From Aphelocoma coerulescens (Eukaryota > Chordata > Aves > Passeriformes > Corvidae), in NCBI RefSeq assembly GCF_041296385.1, contig NW_027184085.1:9357301-9421300 (forward strand): DNA of 64,000 nt, in the 5' to 3' direction. A program made the translations under genes and the position numbers. The notes under the pieces were generated by a model. That model was not told the DNA's origin and made no database searches. It was given only the letters and a program-made list of their open reading frames with translations. Shown here piece after piece: positions 37,801-47,990 of this stretch (the first letter of the stretch is position 1; each line of letters begins with the position of its first letter).

Positions 37801-38809
37801 TGTGGGCCCTTCTCCAGAGTTTTGATGCTTTTTGCTTGCAACTGAGGAAGAAATACTCACAGAGACAGACCTGTGGGAAGTAAAGCAGGCTCCAGAGTTC
37901 AGTTTGCAGCTACATTGGATGAAACACTTTGAAAATTCAGGAGAAAAGTGCCAGAGGGTCTTTAACTCTCATTTGGATCAGCTCATGAAATGATCAGACA
38001 GGGCAGGCATTTTGGCACAGCTTGCCTACGAGGAAGGAGACTTAGGAAGAGCAGCTGTGTGGGGCTGTGGTGCTGCTGAGAATGGGGGATGTGGCCGCTG
38101 TTCAAACACTGGGGGTGTTTGGTTTGAAACTTGATTATCCAAAAACTTTGTTCTTCCCTACGTAGGTGCCAGACTTGGGATCTGTGTGGGTGATGTCCTA
38201 TGCCTCCCCACAAACGTGTCCTTCAGGAGGGATTGCTCCAGAGCCCACTTGCAGCTCCCAGCAGTGTATGTTTGCATCCTGGCTGGCAGTCACTGCTGAC
38301 AGCCCAAGGACCCTCGGTGCAGCAGGAAGGGTCCCAATGGGCTGGGGTAGAGATACCCCAAAAACATCTGTGTAGGGAAGGCAGCTCCAGCTGCAAGTCT
38401 GGAGGGGATTAAATCCAGGAGAGACCAAAAACCCTCTTTGCTGTTAAGAGGCTCTTGGTGACTTGTTACAACTCTGCATATTGGAGATGCTGTTTGCACA
38501 GTCCCCAACTCATCCCAGCCTGAGGGTGCTCCTGAGGCCTCAAATACACCTTTTTCATGCCCTGCAGCAACATTGTCAGGCATTTGACAGGTAGAAAGTG
38601 ATCCTTATGGAGTGCTATCAGTACTTGAGCTTTCCTTCACCTCCCCTTGTGCCCCAACTAGCCCAGGAGGGAGCTGGGGGAGACACCAAACAGTGATGCC
38701 AGGGCTGTGCCATCTGTGGAGGGTCTGGTACCAGTGGAGAGCCAGCTGTGGGCTGCAAAGGGTTAAAGAGACATTGACAGTAAACAGGAAGAGAGGACAA
38801 AGCAAGTCT
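34892..38809. other. non-coding stretch, no recognised gene
   Basis: No gene, RNA or transposon recognised. AT-rich patches occur at 35,395-35,460 (ATTACTAGTATTATTGG-type wording) and at 36,070-36,110 (TTAATAATTAAGTAATTAAT). Open frames at 36.4-37.1 kb overlap on both strands and are not supported as genes. Confidence 0.45.
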
Positions 38810-38935
38810 GCTGTAATTATGTAGCATTTATTATTAATACGCTGGAATTGCTGGAAGCAGCCTCTGTAATGTGAATACTGATACAGAGGTTCAGAAGACA
38901 ATTTAGCTCATCTGTCTGTTTATTAGTTCCCTCAG
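38810..38935. promoter_or_regulatory. candidate conserved non-coding element
   Basis: A compact AT-rich block with GTAATTATGTAGC, TTTATTATTAATACG, CTGTAATGTGAATAC and GTTTATTAG. It has the homeodomain-core density of enhancer-like elements and no repeat signature. Conservation not tested. Confidence 0.25.
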
Positions 38936-39348
38936 CTCTGGCAGGCAGTGAACTAGAGCCTTGTTTGCCACTGCCTTGTTGCAGTCCCTCCTTCTGCCCC
39001 TGAAATCTTTGCTGTTGCCATAAAGAAACCTGGTTTTCTTCATCCTCTGGCCGGGCACTGCAGCAAGGCGTGGCATGATCCTGGATATCCAAGCAGGCTT
39101 TAATCCTTGACCTGAGCCTACCTGTTTGCCAGGCATGGCCCAAAGCGTGGCACTGGGCTGGGCAGAGCCATTGCCTTTCTGAGGGCAGCACAGCCACAGC
39201 CAATGCTGGAGTGGGATGTCCCAGCTCCCAGGGCACAGGGCTGTACATCCTTGGGGCAGCAGCAAGACCACATGGCATGGGCTGCTGCAGATTGGGGCCC
39301 ACAGTTCATAATGAGGTTGTAATGAAGGGACAGGGTAGAAGAGCTTTA

Positions 39349-39393
39349 GGAAGCTGCCTGGGAAGTAATTGGGAAGCTGGCTAGGAAATAATT
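39349..39393 (+). repeat. imperfect tandem duplication, 22-23 bp twice
   Basis: Two adjacent copies, GGAAGCTGCCTGGGAAGTAA.. and GGAAGCTGGCTAGGAAATAA.., both ending in TAATT and differing at three positions plus one inserted G. A local ancient duplication; no function inferred. Confidence 0.85.
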
Positions 39394-39966
39394 AAAGGCT
39401 GCTGGGGTGGAGAGAGCAAGAAGAAGTTAAACCATCTGTCAGGGGTTGCAACAAGTTTCCTTTTTCTTCTGTGGCTTGGTAGGATTTGTCATTCTTGCTT
39501 CTGTCCAAGTTTCTGAGCTCCAGCCTGAGATTTTTCTGCATATCCCAAGTATATAGGACATCCATTCCCTTATGTATTATACAGTAGTTTAAAGAGGATT
39601 AAGACAATAGCTAATCTAAATGATGAATGATGTAGATTGCTCAGCCTCTGAGCCATCAGGGTTTTTCTTGCACACAGATTAGTCAGCTCAGTAGCTAAAT
39701 ATTGGGGCAAACAGTATAAATCCATACACATAAGCCTCTCTGGCTTGAATAGGATAGAAAGATTTCGAAATGGGCTCCGACACTGCTCTGTGTCTTATCA
39801 CGGCGTCTGTGGCCGCCTCGCTGACACAACGGATGGGGAAGGAGGCTCGGTGGCTGCTAGTGCACAGCCCAGGTGGCTAAGGAAATACTGCATCCAGTGC
39901 TGCTCGGTCGATGCTGCTTTCAGATATGGATGGTGGCAGGAGAGGGAAGGGATCGATGCTGCTCAC

Positions 39967-40037
39967 CTCCCCACCGCTGGAGACGGCTGCGTGCTGCTTG
40001 AGCCAGGGGAGGCTGATTCAGTCTCAGGGAGAGCAGC
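39967..40037 (-). other. candidate internal exon, 71 nt
   Basis: On the - strand, a strong acceptor (TGTTGTCCCTCTGCAG before the exon) and a donor of GAG then GTGAGC bound 71 nt. Two frames are open; one reads ALPETESASPGSSSTQPSP, a disordered-protein-like composition. The interval has several CpGs, and the surrounding 39,770-40,040 is CpG-richer than most of the window. No family is recognised, and splice pairing by chance cannot be excluded. Confidence 0.22.
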
Positions 40038-43000
40038 CTGCAGAGGGACAACATGGGCTGGTGTGGCTGGTACCTGCCCTCTACCCTAGCATTGGTGCCA
40101 GGATGGTGCTGGCAGCCCCCAGGGAGTGTGACCTGTAGGAGAGAGCTTGTACTAGCGCTGGACTGACAGCAGGTTTTTCTTAAGCTCTGAAGCAGAAGGA
40201 TTTAAATCTTTTATTTATATGTCTGGTCGAGTCTGTCAGAGTTGTGTCAAATATTTTTGACAAGCAAAAATGCCATTTGCTTCAGCTTAATGAAAAATGA
40301 TTTTTATTTTTCACCCCCCCAGGAACTAAAGGAATTGTAGTTTCAATTGCAGACCCAAAAGCTCCTCAGGAAAAAAAAAAAAACCAACACATCACAAAAC
40401 AAAACCTAAAACCTTCTGATCGTTGTGAGAGTTGGCTGTTAAAAGAGGCTCTGGGTTGATGTTTTGGGTCTATGTAAAATGAGGGTCTGGAGAGCATTCA
40501 ATCATATGGTATCTCCTTTTATGAAGCTTTCTGGGCATATCATTCTAATGACGTTTAATGGCACTGATTTCTTCATCTTAACCAAGTGGGTCTTTTCCAG
40601 TCCCACATCATTTTAATTTGTTCTCCTTCTGAAAAGTATGAGAGCTGGGATTGGCTTGATTTGGCACAGAAGAAGAGCTGTGTTGGTGGTTGTCTCATCC
40701 CTCCTGGTGGGGATGCATCTGGCTGTCTAAGGCTGAGGGCTGTGTTGAGGTAAAGCTTGCATCAGGACCAGCACTTGTCAGAAGACCTGTTCTCGAATTT
40801 TCCCTGCTCCTCTGGAAATCATTTGTTTTCTGCTGTTTAGTAGGAAGCAGTGTGGACATTACGGCCTGGCCAACACAGCATGACTAGCCCAAGGCCCTGT
40901 GGCTAAGTCCTGCCTCCTCCTTCTCCCCAGGCTGAAAAGCCTTGCTGTGCTTGGAATGCCCTGATGCAGAAGATGCTTTGTTTTTTCCTTCCCCTGTGCC
41001 TCTTGTTGTCTCACTCTTCCCTTTCTGTGAGGACCAGAGCTGTGTGTGGTGACCAAGTGACAGCCACGTAGTGGACTTGTACAGTGACAACATGGTCTGG
41101 TTTGGGACAGAGGAGTGCTGGACCCTGTGGCATAGGTCATCTACACCTCATGACATGGGTACAAGCTCTGCTCAGGAGTGAAGGGTGGATCTGTGTCTGG
41201 ATTTTATCTGGTCTCTTCATTGAGTGAGATCTGGGTTAAGATTCAGTCTGGGTCATGGCTGACTGTGGAGAAGCTCTGGGTGCCACAGGTGGAACTGCAC
41301 ACTGATCCCTCTGGCTGGCTGGGTAGTGTGGGCAGAGACACAGGACACTGCAGGCTTGGGGGAAAGGTCATGTGTCCCCCACATCCTCTTCCCCCTTCCT
41401 TCCTGAGTTTCAGGCAAGGCTTGCTTTGTCTATGCCATCCTCTTTAGGCACAGATCTCCCTTCTCCAGTGCTTGGTAAGAGAGACCCTTTCTTGGGTGCC
41501 AGCTGGGAGGAGGCTAGGGCAGTGGGACAAGCTGACAAACACTGCCCCTCCTGAGCTGAAGTGTTTGTCTGTGCATCCTGACTCAGGATCATGCTGTCAC
41601 AGCCCAGTTCCCTGCCTTGTGTTTCTTCCCCTGGGAGCTGTCAGGAGGCTGCTGGAGCCATGCGGTAACACGGGTCTCAGGGAGGCAAGCGAGGTCAGAT
41701 GTCTGCTCAGAAATGAGATTGGCAATGATGCCACCGGTGCTGACAAATGGCCTGTCATTAATCTCTGACTCATGGCAGTGGAGAAGGCAGCAGTGGAAGA
41801 AACCCATGAGGTCACTGGCAGCCTCTCTCCCTGGGGACCTGCACACAACTTCCACCCTAAACCTTTCTGCATGGGGTGGGCGCATCCCCGGGGATGGGAG
41901 GGGGTTCTTTTCCTACACACCTGCCCTGAGTGTTGGTGTTTGTGTGCAAGTGCATGGCACAGCTCCAGACGAGCTCCAGTCAAGCCCCTAAGCACCTGGG
42001 AGCTGGCACAATCCCCCATGTGGGGACTGGATTTTGGCTTGTGGCATAACTCTGGCTCAGCTCCGGAGGCAGCAGGATGAAGGTTGAAACAGAGCCTGTG
42101 TTATCAGCGTGTTGCAATACCGTTGAGATACACGAGGTGCTGTGTTGCTGGGAGATGTTGCAGGGAGCTGGGGGAGACCAGATTGGGATGCTCAAGCCCT
42201 AGCTGTGCTCTCTCCTGTTGGGGCATTGCCTGGGGCTGCATCTGCAGCATGCTCAGCCCTCTTGCAGATCAGCCTTCCCTCCTCTCCTGCTCTCTGAGTC
42301 TCTTCCCATGCTTTTTATAGAAAGGATGTCTTTCATCAAGTGCAAAATACACCTTGGAGGTTGTAGCCAAAATAGACAGGACTTTCTGTGGTAGTGGATG
42401 CTGGTGGAGATGCTGCACTCCCTGCTCAGCCATGCTGGTGAGCTGCACAGGACTGAGCTGCCTTTCGGGGCAGCTGTTGGTGCTACAAGTGCAATCTTTG
42501 CATATGTGCAGGGAACAGGTGACTTTCTCCTCTGGATTATTTGGGGGTTGTTTCAGACTCTTTTAGGAAGAAAGGAGACATGGTTATTCCACCCCTGACT
42601 CACTCCAGGTGGTTGAACCTCTCATCTAGCACTGGGGAGTGGAGGCAGGGGCTGCAGTGTAGGATTGGGACTGGGATTGGGATTTCTGTGCCTGGAAGGG
42701 CAGAGGAGAAGAGTGCACTGATGGGCATGAGGAGGTGCTGATTTTGGAGAGTGAGGGCTGCCACCACCCCAGGCTGCTGCAGCAGTGGCACAGCCTGAGC
42801 TGTGCCTCCAGGAACTTCCCCCTCTGCCTCTGCTGAGCTACAGTTTCATTTTTCACATTTCTTCCATCCCCTCTTAACTGGAAGAAGTCCTAAATAAAGT
42901 TGCTGTCACTTTTATTTATGGACACAGAGGAAGACATGGACAAAAAGCCTGTGTGTTCCTGACAGCTACAAAGCATCCGGCTGTTTTTCCTCGCTCGCCT

Positions 43001-44779
43001 CAGCAAGGCAATTGATCTGGGCACAGGCAAGCACCCTCTCCAGGTGCACGGGGCTCCCATGTGCCCCTGCCCAGGGCACTCCATGAGGATGGATGGGAGG
43101 GGGCTCTGCATCCTGGGTCCTGGCTCTCAGCTGTCGCAAAGCCAGGCTTGTCTGGGAACACCTGCCCTAAAATCCTGGACCCCTGAAAATACAGATGCAA
43201 GAACACGCCTGCCTTAAGAATCCATCACAGGCTTCTTGTCTCCATCTTGATTGGTTCCAGTGAGGTCAACTTTTTTTAATAACTCCTGGACTTCGGCAGG
43301 GAAAACTATTTCCTTCAGGAAATAATATAATTAAGGCTGCCTGACACTTCTGATTATAAGCCCCTGTCTTCAGTTGCTTGAAACTATGCCAGCCTTTAAC
43401 CATTTGGACTGAAACTTCACATGTCTGTGCCTCCGGCTGAATTTTTTTGGAAAATTTTAGCAAAGAGTTTTAAGCTGCCTTCAGAACAGGGTTGGGGTGT
43501 GGGGGGGAAGGCATTAGTTTATCCACAGTTAAAAATAAAATTAAAAAAAAAAAAAAACAACCAGCAGAAAAATTCTTGCATTTGTGCTGAAGAAATTCCA
43601 GTGTCTTTGTGCTGTGAGACTGGGCCTGATAGTTTTGGAGAAGGTTTCGAGCCAGGCGTCAGGGATCTGCTTGCTGCTGACGCCACAAAAATCCACCTTC
43701 CCCACGCCAAGTCGCGAGGCTCTGAACTGTGCGGGTGCGTGTGTGGGTGTGTCACACACAGCGTGTGCAGGGAGCTCCCCGCAGCCCCAACTGCGCTGCC
43801 TCGAGCACACAGCACTGCAAAACCTGTGCCCCCCAGCTCATGCACAGGATGCCTTGCTGCTGGGAAATGTTGGGCCCCTTCTGCTGGTGCAAGTAAAATC
43901 CATGGATCCACGATCAACGTAGCCTCAGCTTGTGTTGGAGAGAAAGATTTTTTGGCAAATGATGTGTGTTTGGATTTTTTTTCTTTTAAGCAAGTGGTTC
44001 AGTGGGTTCTACTAGCCCTTGCTGTGCCGTGCAGATGCATCATGTGGGACATGCAAGTATGCCATGGGTGCTGGGCTTCCTCCAGGATTTTGCAAGGACC
44101 CATTTAAAAAGTTAGTGCTTTTGCAGGCAGGTTCCTCTTAAGTCAGCTTGTTGCTACAGAAATGGTCAAAACAGGAGTATTTCAGTGGGGCAGCCCAGAC
44201 TGGCCCCATAAAGCAAGTGTTACATTGATGAAGCGCCCTGACCATGGCATTGCTGAGAGCTCAAGTCCTGGTGATGAGGGGTCAGCTCAGCAGTGATGCA
44301 AGCCCTCCTACAGGGACCTGACCCAGGACTTGTCCCTGCTCTGTGGCTGATGACATTTGCTCCTTAGGTGAGCCCACCAGAGCCATGATGAAGATTGTCC
44401 CTTGATTATGGGGAAGCACAGCTCACAGATCTTCCCTCTGGCTCAGCAATAACTTACGACCCAAATCAGGTCCTTCAGCTGTTCACCTGGTTTGGACATG
44501 CCGAGTTCCTCCAAAACCCAGTTTGACCTCAATTTGGACTACTCAAAAAGCAAGGTGTGCTTTGACTTCCATCGTTGTGGAATGCTGGGCTGCTAGACCT
44601 GTGGCAGGGCTGGCTTATCTGATCAGCACAGGGCACAGAGGTGGCAGGGGATGTCAGTCCTTTTGCACAGGTTTCAGAGATGCCTCTCAGAAAAGACACT
44701 GGGATTTTGCACTTTGTAGCCATAATAATGCACTCCCTCCCTGAGGTTACTCAGGGCTAAGCCCAGTCTCTCTTCTCAG
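40038..44779. other. non-coding stretch, no recognised gene
   Basis: No recognised gene. Short A runs lie at 40,371-40,383 and 43,543-43,557. The region 40,200-40,560 is AT-rich and may hold regulatory sequence. Open frames around 41.6-42.1 and 43.4-44.1 kb occur on both strands with no recognisable protein features. Confidence 0.45.
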
Positions 44780-44823
44780 GTCCCCGCCAAGCTGGAATTA
44801 GAGCCCAGGAGGATCTCTGGCAG
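44780..44823 (+). repeat. possible ancient SINE/LINE core relic (or exon)
   Basis: The text 'gctggaattagagcccagga' followed by 'ggatctctgg' resembles the tail wording of ancient amniote MIR/L2/L3-type repeats. The same 44 nt are flanked by a very good acceptor (CTCTCTTCTCAG) and a donor CAG then GTAATG, with an open frame reading VPAKLELEPRRISG. I favour repeat relic over exon, but neither is secure. Confidence 0.2.
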
Positions 44824-45089
44824 GTAATGACAAACGAGCCTCATCTCTTGCTGTAGCCTGGTCTCCTTTGTTCCACTTCATCTGTGGGTAGGGACAAAAC
44901 CCAACACCTGCAACAAAAACATTTCAAAAAAATAACCAAAGATTTACATAGGTATTGAAGAGTGAGAGAAGGCTTGGTAGGGAGCAGCCCTCTCCCCTTC
45001 TTGCCAGTCACTCCTCAGCTCTGGGGTGCTTGGCAGAGCAGCTTTTGAGTGATGGGGTGTTGCGGGTGCTGGGCTTGGGGCAGCTGGAG

Positions 45090-45245
45090 TTAAATTTCTT
45101 CATGGCTGACACCTGACAAGCATGATAAATTGTGGCACACCGTGGCTACCGGCATGACAAACAGTCCACTTCCCTCCTTGTAAGCTCTGGGAAGATTTTG
45201 TAATTATTTCCAAGCACTTTGCAAATGAGGGTTTCGCCATCAGGC
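45090..45245. promoter_or_regulatory. candidate conserved non-coding element
   Basis: A repeat-free interval with GCATGATAAATTG, GGCATGACAAACAG, TTTTGTAATTATTTCC and GCAAATGAGGG, ending just before a G-rich homopolymer. It shows homeobox- and forkhead-like words at high density. Judged by eye only. Confidence 0.28.
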
Positions 45246-45260
45246 GCCCAGTGGAGTTTC

Positions 45261-45280
45261 GGGGGGGGGGGGGCGGGGGG
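45261..45280 (+). repeat. G homopolymer (13 G, C, 6 G)
   Basis: A run of 13 G, one C and 6 G. It satisfies a G-quadruplex pattern on the + strand (at least four G-triplets with very short loops). Such runs are prone to slippage and to sequencing error, so the exact length is uncertain. Confidence 0.9.
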
Positions 45281-45418
45281 TCATTTATTTATTTAGGTTT
45301 TGTAGCCAGGCAGGGGGTAGATAGGGGTTGTAGTTTGGGTTTCTGTAGCATCCTCCCGTTGGCTTCCCCAGGCTTTGCATGAGGTCCTGGGAGGAACTCT
45401 GGCAAAGCTCATCAGCTG

Positions 45419-46074
45419 AGGGTTGGGTGCTAATTAAAGCCGGTGGTGTTCCAGACTTGGAATCACTGTCACCCTTGGGAAAGAATCTCTGCAGGAGTGA
45501 CTCCCAGACTTTGTCTTGCCAGTGGGTTTTGGCTCCTATTTTTGATTTTTAATAATGCAGAGCCATAAGACATTTTTTTTTTCTTCCTCTTCAAAGCATT
45601 TAAAAAGAAGCAGGGGGAGCGACACAGCCTCAGCCACAAGAGCTGGATAATGAGCACAGATCTTGACTGATAATTGTTTGTCTAACACAAAAAGCGTATT
45701 TCCTGCTGTAAAGGAGGGCACCACTGGTTACACTAATGCCTGTGACTCCATCTCACCAGGCAGCATGTCAGATGCAGCACAGAAAGTCCTCCTCCTGTTT
45801 CCAGTCCTTGGTGTCTGTGCTGCAAAGCCGTACAGGCATGCTTTCCTCTTCACACTCCCAGGTTCAGCCGGAGTGGCCTCTCCCTGCACTGTTTAACACG
45901 TGTGTGAGGCTTTTCAGGATTAGGGCTCAGGCAGCACAAGACCTTGTGGGCGAATGCCTTGGTGCTGGGCTGACAGTGTGGTGCTGTTGTGCTGTTCTGT
46001 CTGGGGAGCATTGTTGTCTGTCTTTAAAGAAGATCAGAGATGCCCCAAGCTGCAGGGTTTTTTTTCCCCTCTCC
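45419..46074. other. non-coding stretch, no recognised gene
   Basis: No gene or repeat recognised beyond a short T run at 45,571-45,581. GCTAATTAAAGCC at 45,429 is an isolated homeodomain-type site. Confidence 0.45.
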
Positions 46075-46195
46075 CATTTCATGTCTCTGAATCGAAATAA
46101 TTAAGCAAATACGTGCTTTGGGGCTGGACTGTGACGCTCTTGTGGGAGGGCTCTTATTCTAACTAGCTTCGTGTTTGCACCGGTTACCCCCAGCT
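46075..46195. promoter_or_regulatory. candidate conserved non-coding element
   Basis: The core GAATCGAAATAATTAAGCAA followed by ATACGTGCTTTGG, then GACTGTGACGCTC and CTAACTAGCTTCGTG. The unusual word variety and the central AATAATTAAG site fit a conserved enhancer-type element. It lies 110 bp before the splice-site cluster at 46.3 kb. Confidence 0.28.
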
Positions 46196-46305
46196 GTCAG
46201 GGCTGGGAAACAGATGCTCTCCCACCTTGGTTGTTTCCTAAACCTGAAGCAGTGACAGAGCTTCACCAGGTAACCTGACAGGTTGTTTCTTCTGTTTTGT
46301 TGAAG

Positions 46306-46410
46306 AAAATCCCAGATCTGAGCGGTGAGGATTGGTCAAGCAGCCAGAAGAATCCCCCAGACGTTTATGAGAAGTTGGGGACGCCCCAAGGACTCTGGAC
46401 TGGTGGAGAG
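46306..46410 (+). other. candidate internal exon, 105 nt
   Basis: The acceptor GTTTCTTCTGTTTTGTTGAAG has a textbook branch sequence CCTGACA with its branch adenine 27 nt before the AG. The donor is GAG then GTAAGA. The 105 nt form exactly 35 open codons in one frame only (begins KIPDLSGEDWSSSQKN, ends GLWTGGE), so the exon would be phase 0 on both sides. I recognise no protein family. Of all candidate exons here this has the most complete set of signals, but no partner exon is proven, and a long non-coding RNA exon is equally possible. Confidence 0.3.
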
Positions 46411-46778
46411 GTAAGAGGTGGGTTAAAAATCTTGCTCACCCAACTTGTCCTGAGTTGGTGTGCTCTCTGGGACTGCAGGACATGTCTTCTGGTGAGGATG
46501 GTGCTTACTGAGGTGTGACAAAAGGCTGCTCCTGGCTCTGGCATGTGAGCAGCCTTTTGGCTATTGTGTAAAGAGGGCAGATGCTGAGAGTGGTTATTTA
46601 GGATGTGGAGGGGCAGGTGTGGATGAATAGCCTGGAAAATGCCCATGTTATGGGCTGCCCATGGACAACTTCTCCATAAAGAGCTCTCCCAGTTGAAAGC
46701 CCTTTGGGCAACTCAGAGATCTGCAGTCCAACCACAGTAGCAGGGGTCCTGTGTCATGGCTGAACCACTCTGGAGCAG

Positions 46779-46895
46779 GTAAGTGTCACTCAGCCCAGCT
46801 TTGTGGTGGGAGGTGAGGTGTCACCTCTTGCAGACAAGCACAGCTTGGAGCTCTCAGGTCTGCTTGATGGGTTTTTTTCTCTCCTGCCCTGGCAG
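46779..46895 (+). other. candidate 117-nt intron
   Basis: A consensus donor, CAG then GTAAGTG, is followed 117 nt later by a long pyrimidine tract (GGTTTTTTTCTCTCCTGCCCTGGCAG) and an acceptor. Both ends are near consensus, and the interval is of plausible short-intron length for a bird. Upstream sequence starting ATGGCTGAACC could begin a very short frame, but after joining it stops within a dozen codons, so any transcript would be non-coding here. Confidence 0.25.
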
Positions 46896-47794
46896 GCTGC
46901 AGCATCAGGGATGAGGTGCATGGGCTTTGCTTGAAAAGGAGTGCATCCCCCTAGGAGACCCCCACCAGCAGCAGCCGTGGGCAAAGAGGCTGCCCCACCT
47001 CTGAGACCTGTTGCATGTGCTCAGTATGGGGCTGTGGCAACACAGTGCTGTTTGAGGAGGGGTTTGGAATCATGTTCTCTGAGCCGTGGTGCAGCAGGGA
47101 AGGGGCCTGGGGATAGAGCTGCCACACTCAGGGATGCAAACCCTGCAGAGCTGTGCTGGGGAAGCCCAGTGCTTGCTGGTGCTGTGTCTGAGAAATTAAA
47201 ATGATGAATTAAAATTTAACAAGTCTCTAAATGCCAGACAAGGACATCTTAAGTGGGAATTGTCACTGTTTGATGAGTGCAGCCTCTCACTTTGCTAAAA
47301 CTGCATGGCTTTAATTATGTTGATCCTAGAAAGCAATAGCTTTCACCGAAGAGGAGAAACTGTTGGCCAAAATAGCATGAATGATGAATTTTCCCAGTGC
47401 AGCTCCCGTGCCCTCTACCCCTGCACCATCCTTCCCAGAGTTGTTTTTCAGCCCCTTTAACCCTGGATAAGCAGAATCCTTTATACTTTGAGCCACAAGC
47501 AAGGACAGAAATACTCCCTGTGTGCACAGGTGATTGTTTGCCCTGGAGGTAAAAGGTCAGGGTTAAGGAACCCAGTGGTGGGCAACACCTGATGGAGTCA
47601 CAATGGGGAGTGGGATGGGGTCTGGCATGCAGAGGTGCTCTACAGTAGCAAAACCCTGCCCTTGGCATTGGTCTTTGGTGGCATCCGTGGAGTGGCATGG
47701 AACAAGGACTCCTTTCCTCCCCATCCTCGAGGTAGATCAGCCTACCCACGGGACTCCTTGCAGCTCTGCAAATAGAGCAGCTCGAGCAGGGTAC

Positions 47795-47990
47795 GTTGCT
47801 AATAATACCAATTACTGTTACATGCTGGCTACAAGGTACACTGGCAGTAATGGGATCCTGGGGGGATGAAATGAAAGCGATATAATATGGTGAGATAAAT
47901 TAGCATTGTAAAATTAGCCATGGGTCTAGTCAGGGATCTGACAAATGTGTCGCAGCTTTGGTACAAGCACTGAGCGCTGCTGAATTGGAT
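47795..47990. promoter_or_regulatory. candidate conserved non-coding element
   Basis: A repeat-free AT-rich block containing CTAATAATACCAATTACTG, GCAGTAATGGG, GCGATATAATATGG, GATAAATTAGCATTG, AAATTAGCC and GAATTGGATTTAG. Many homeodomain cores and no simple-repeat character make this one of the best enhancer-like islands. Function inferred from appearance only. Confidence 0.35.

Noticed and set aside
44780..44823. 44-nt exon candidate with very good acceptor
   Set aside because: Its sequence resembles ancient SINE/LINE tail wording (GGAATTAGAGCCCAGG), which often supplies pseudo-splice sites; listed as a possible repeat instead.
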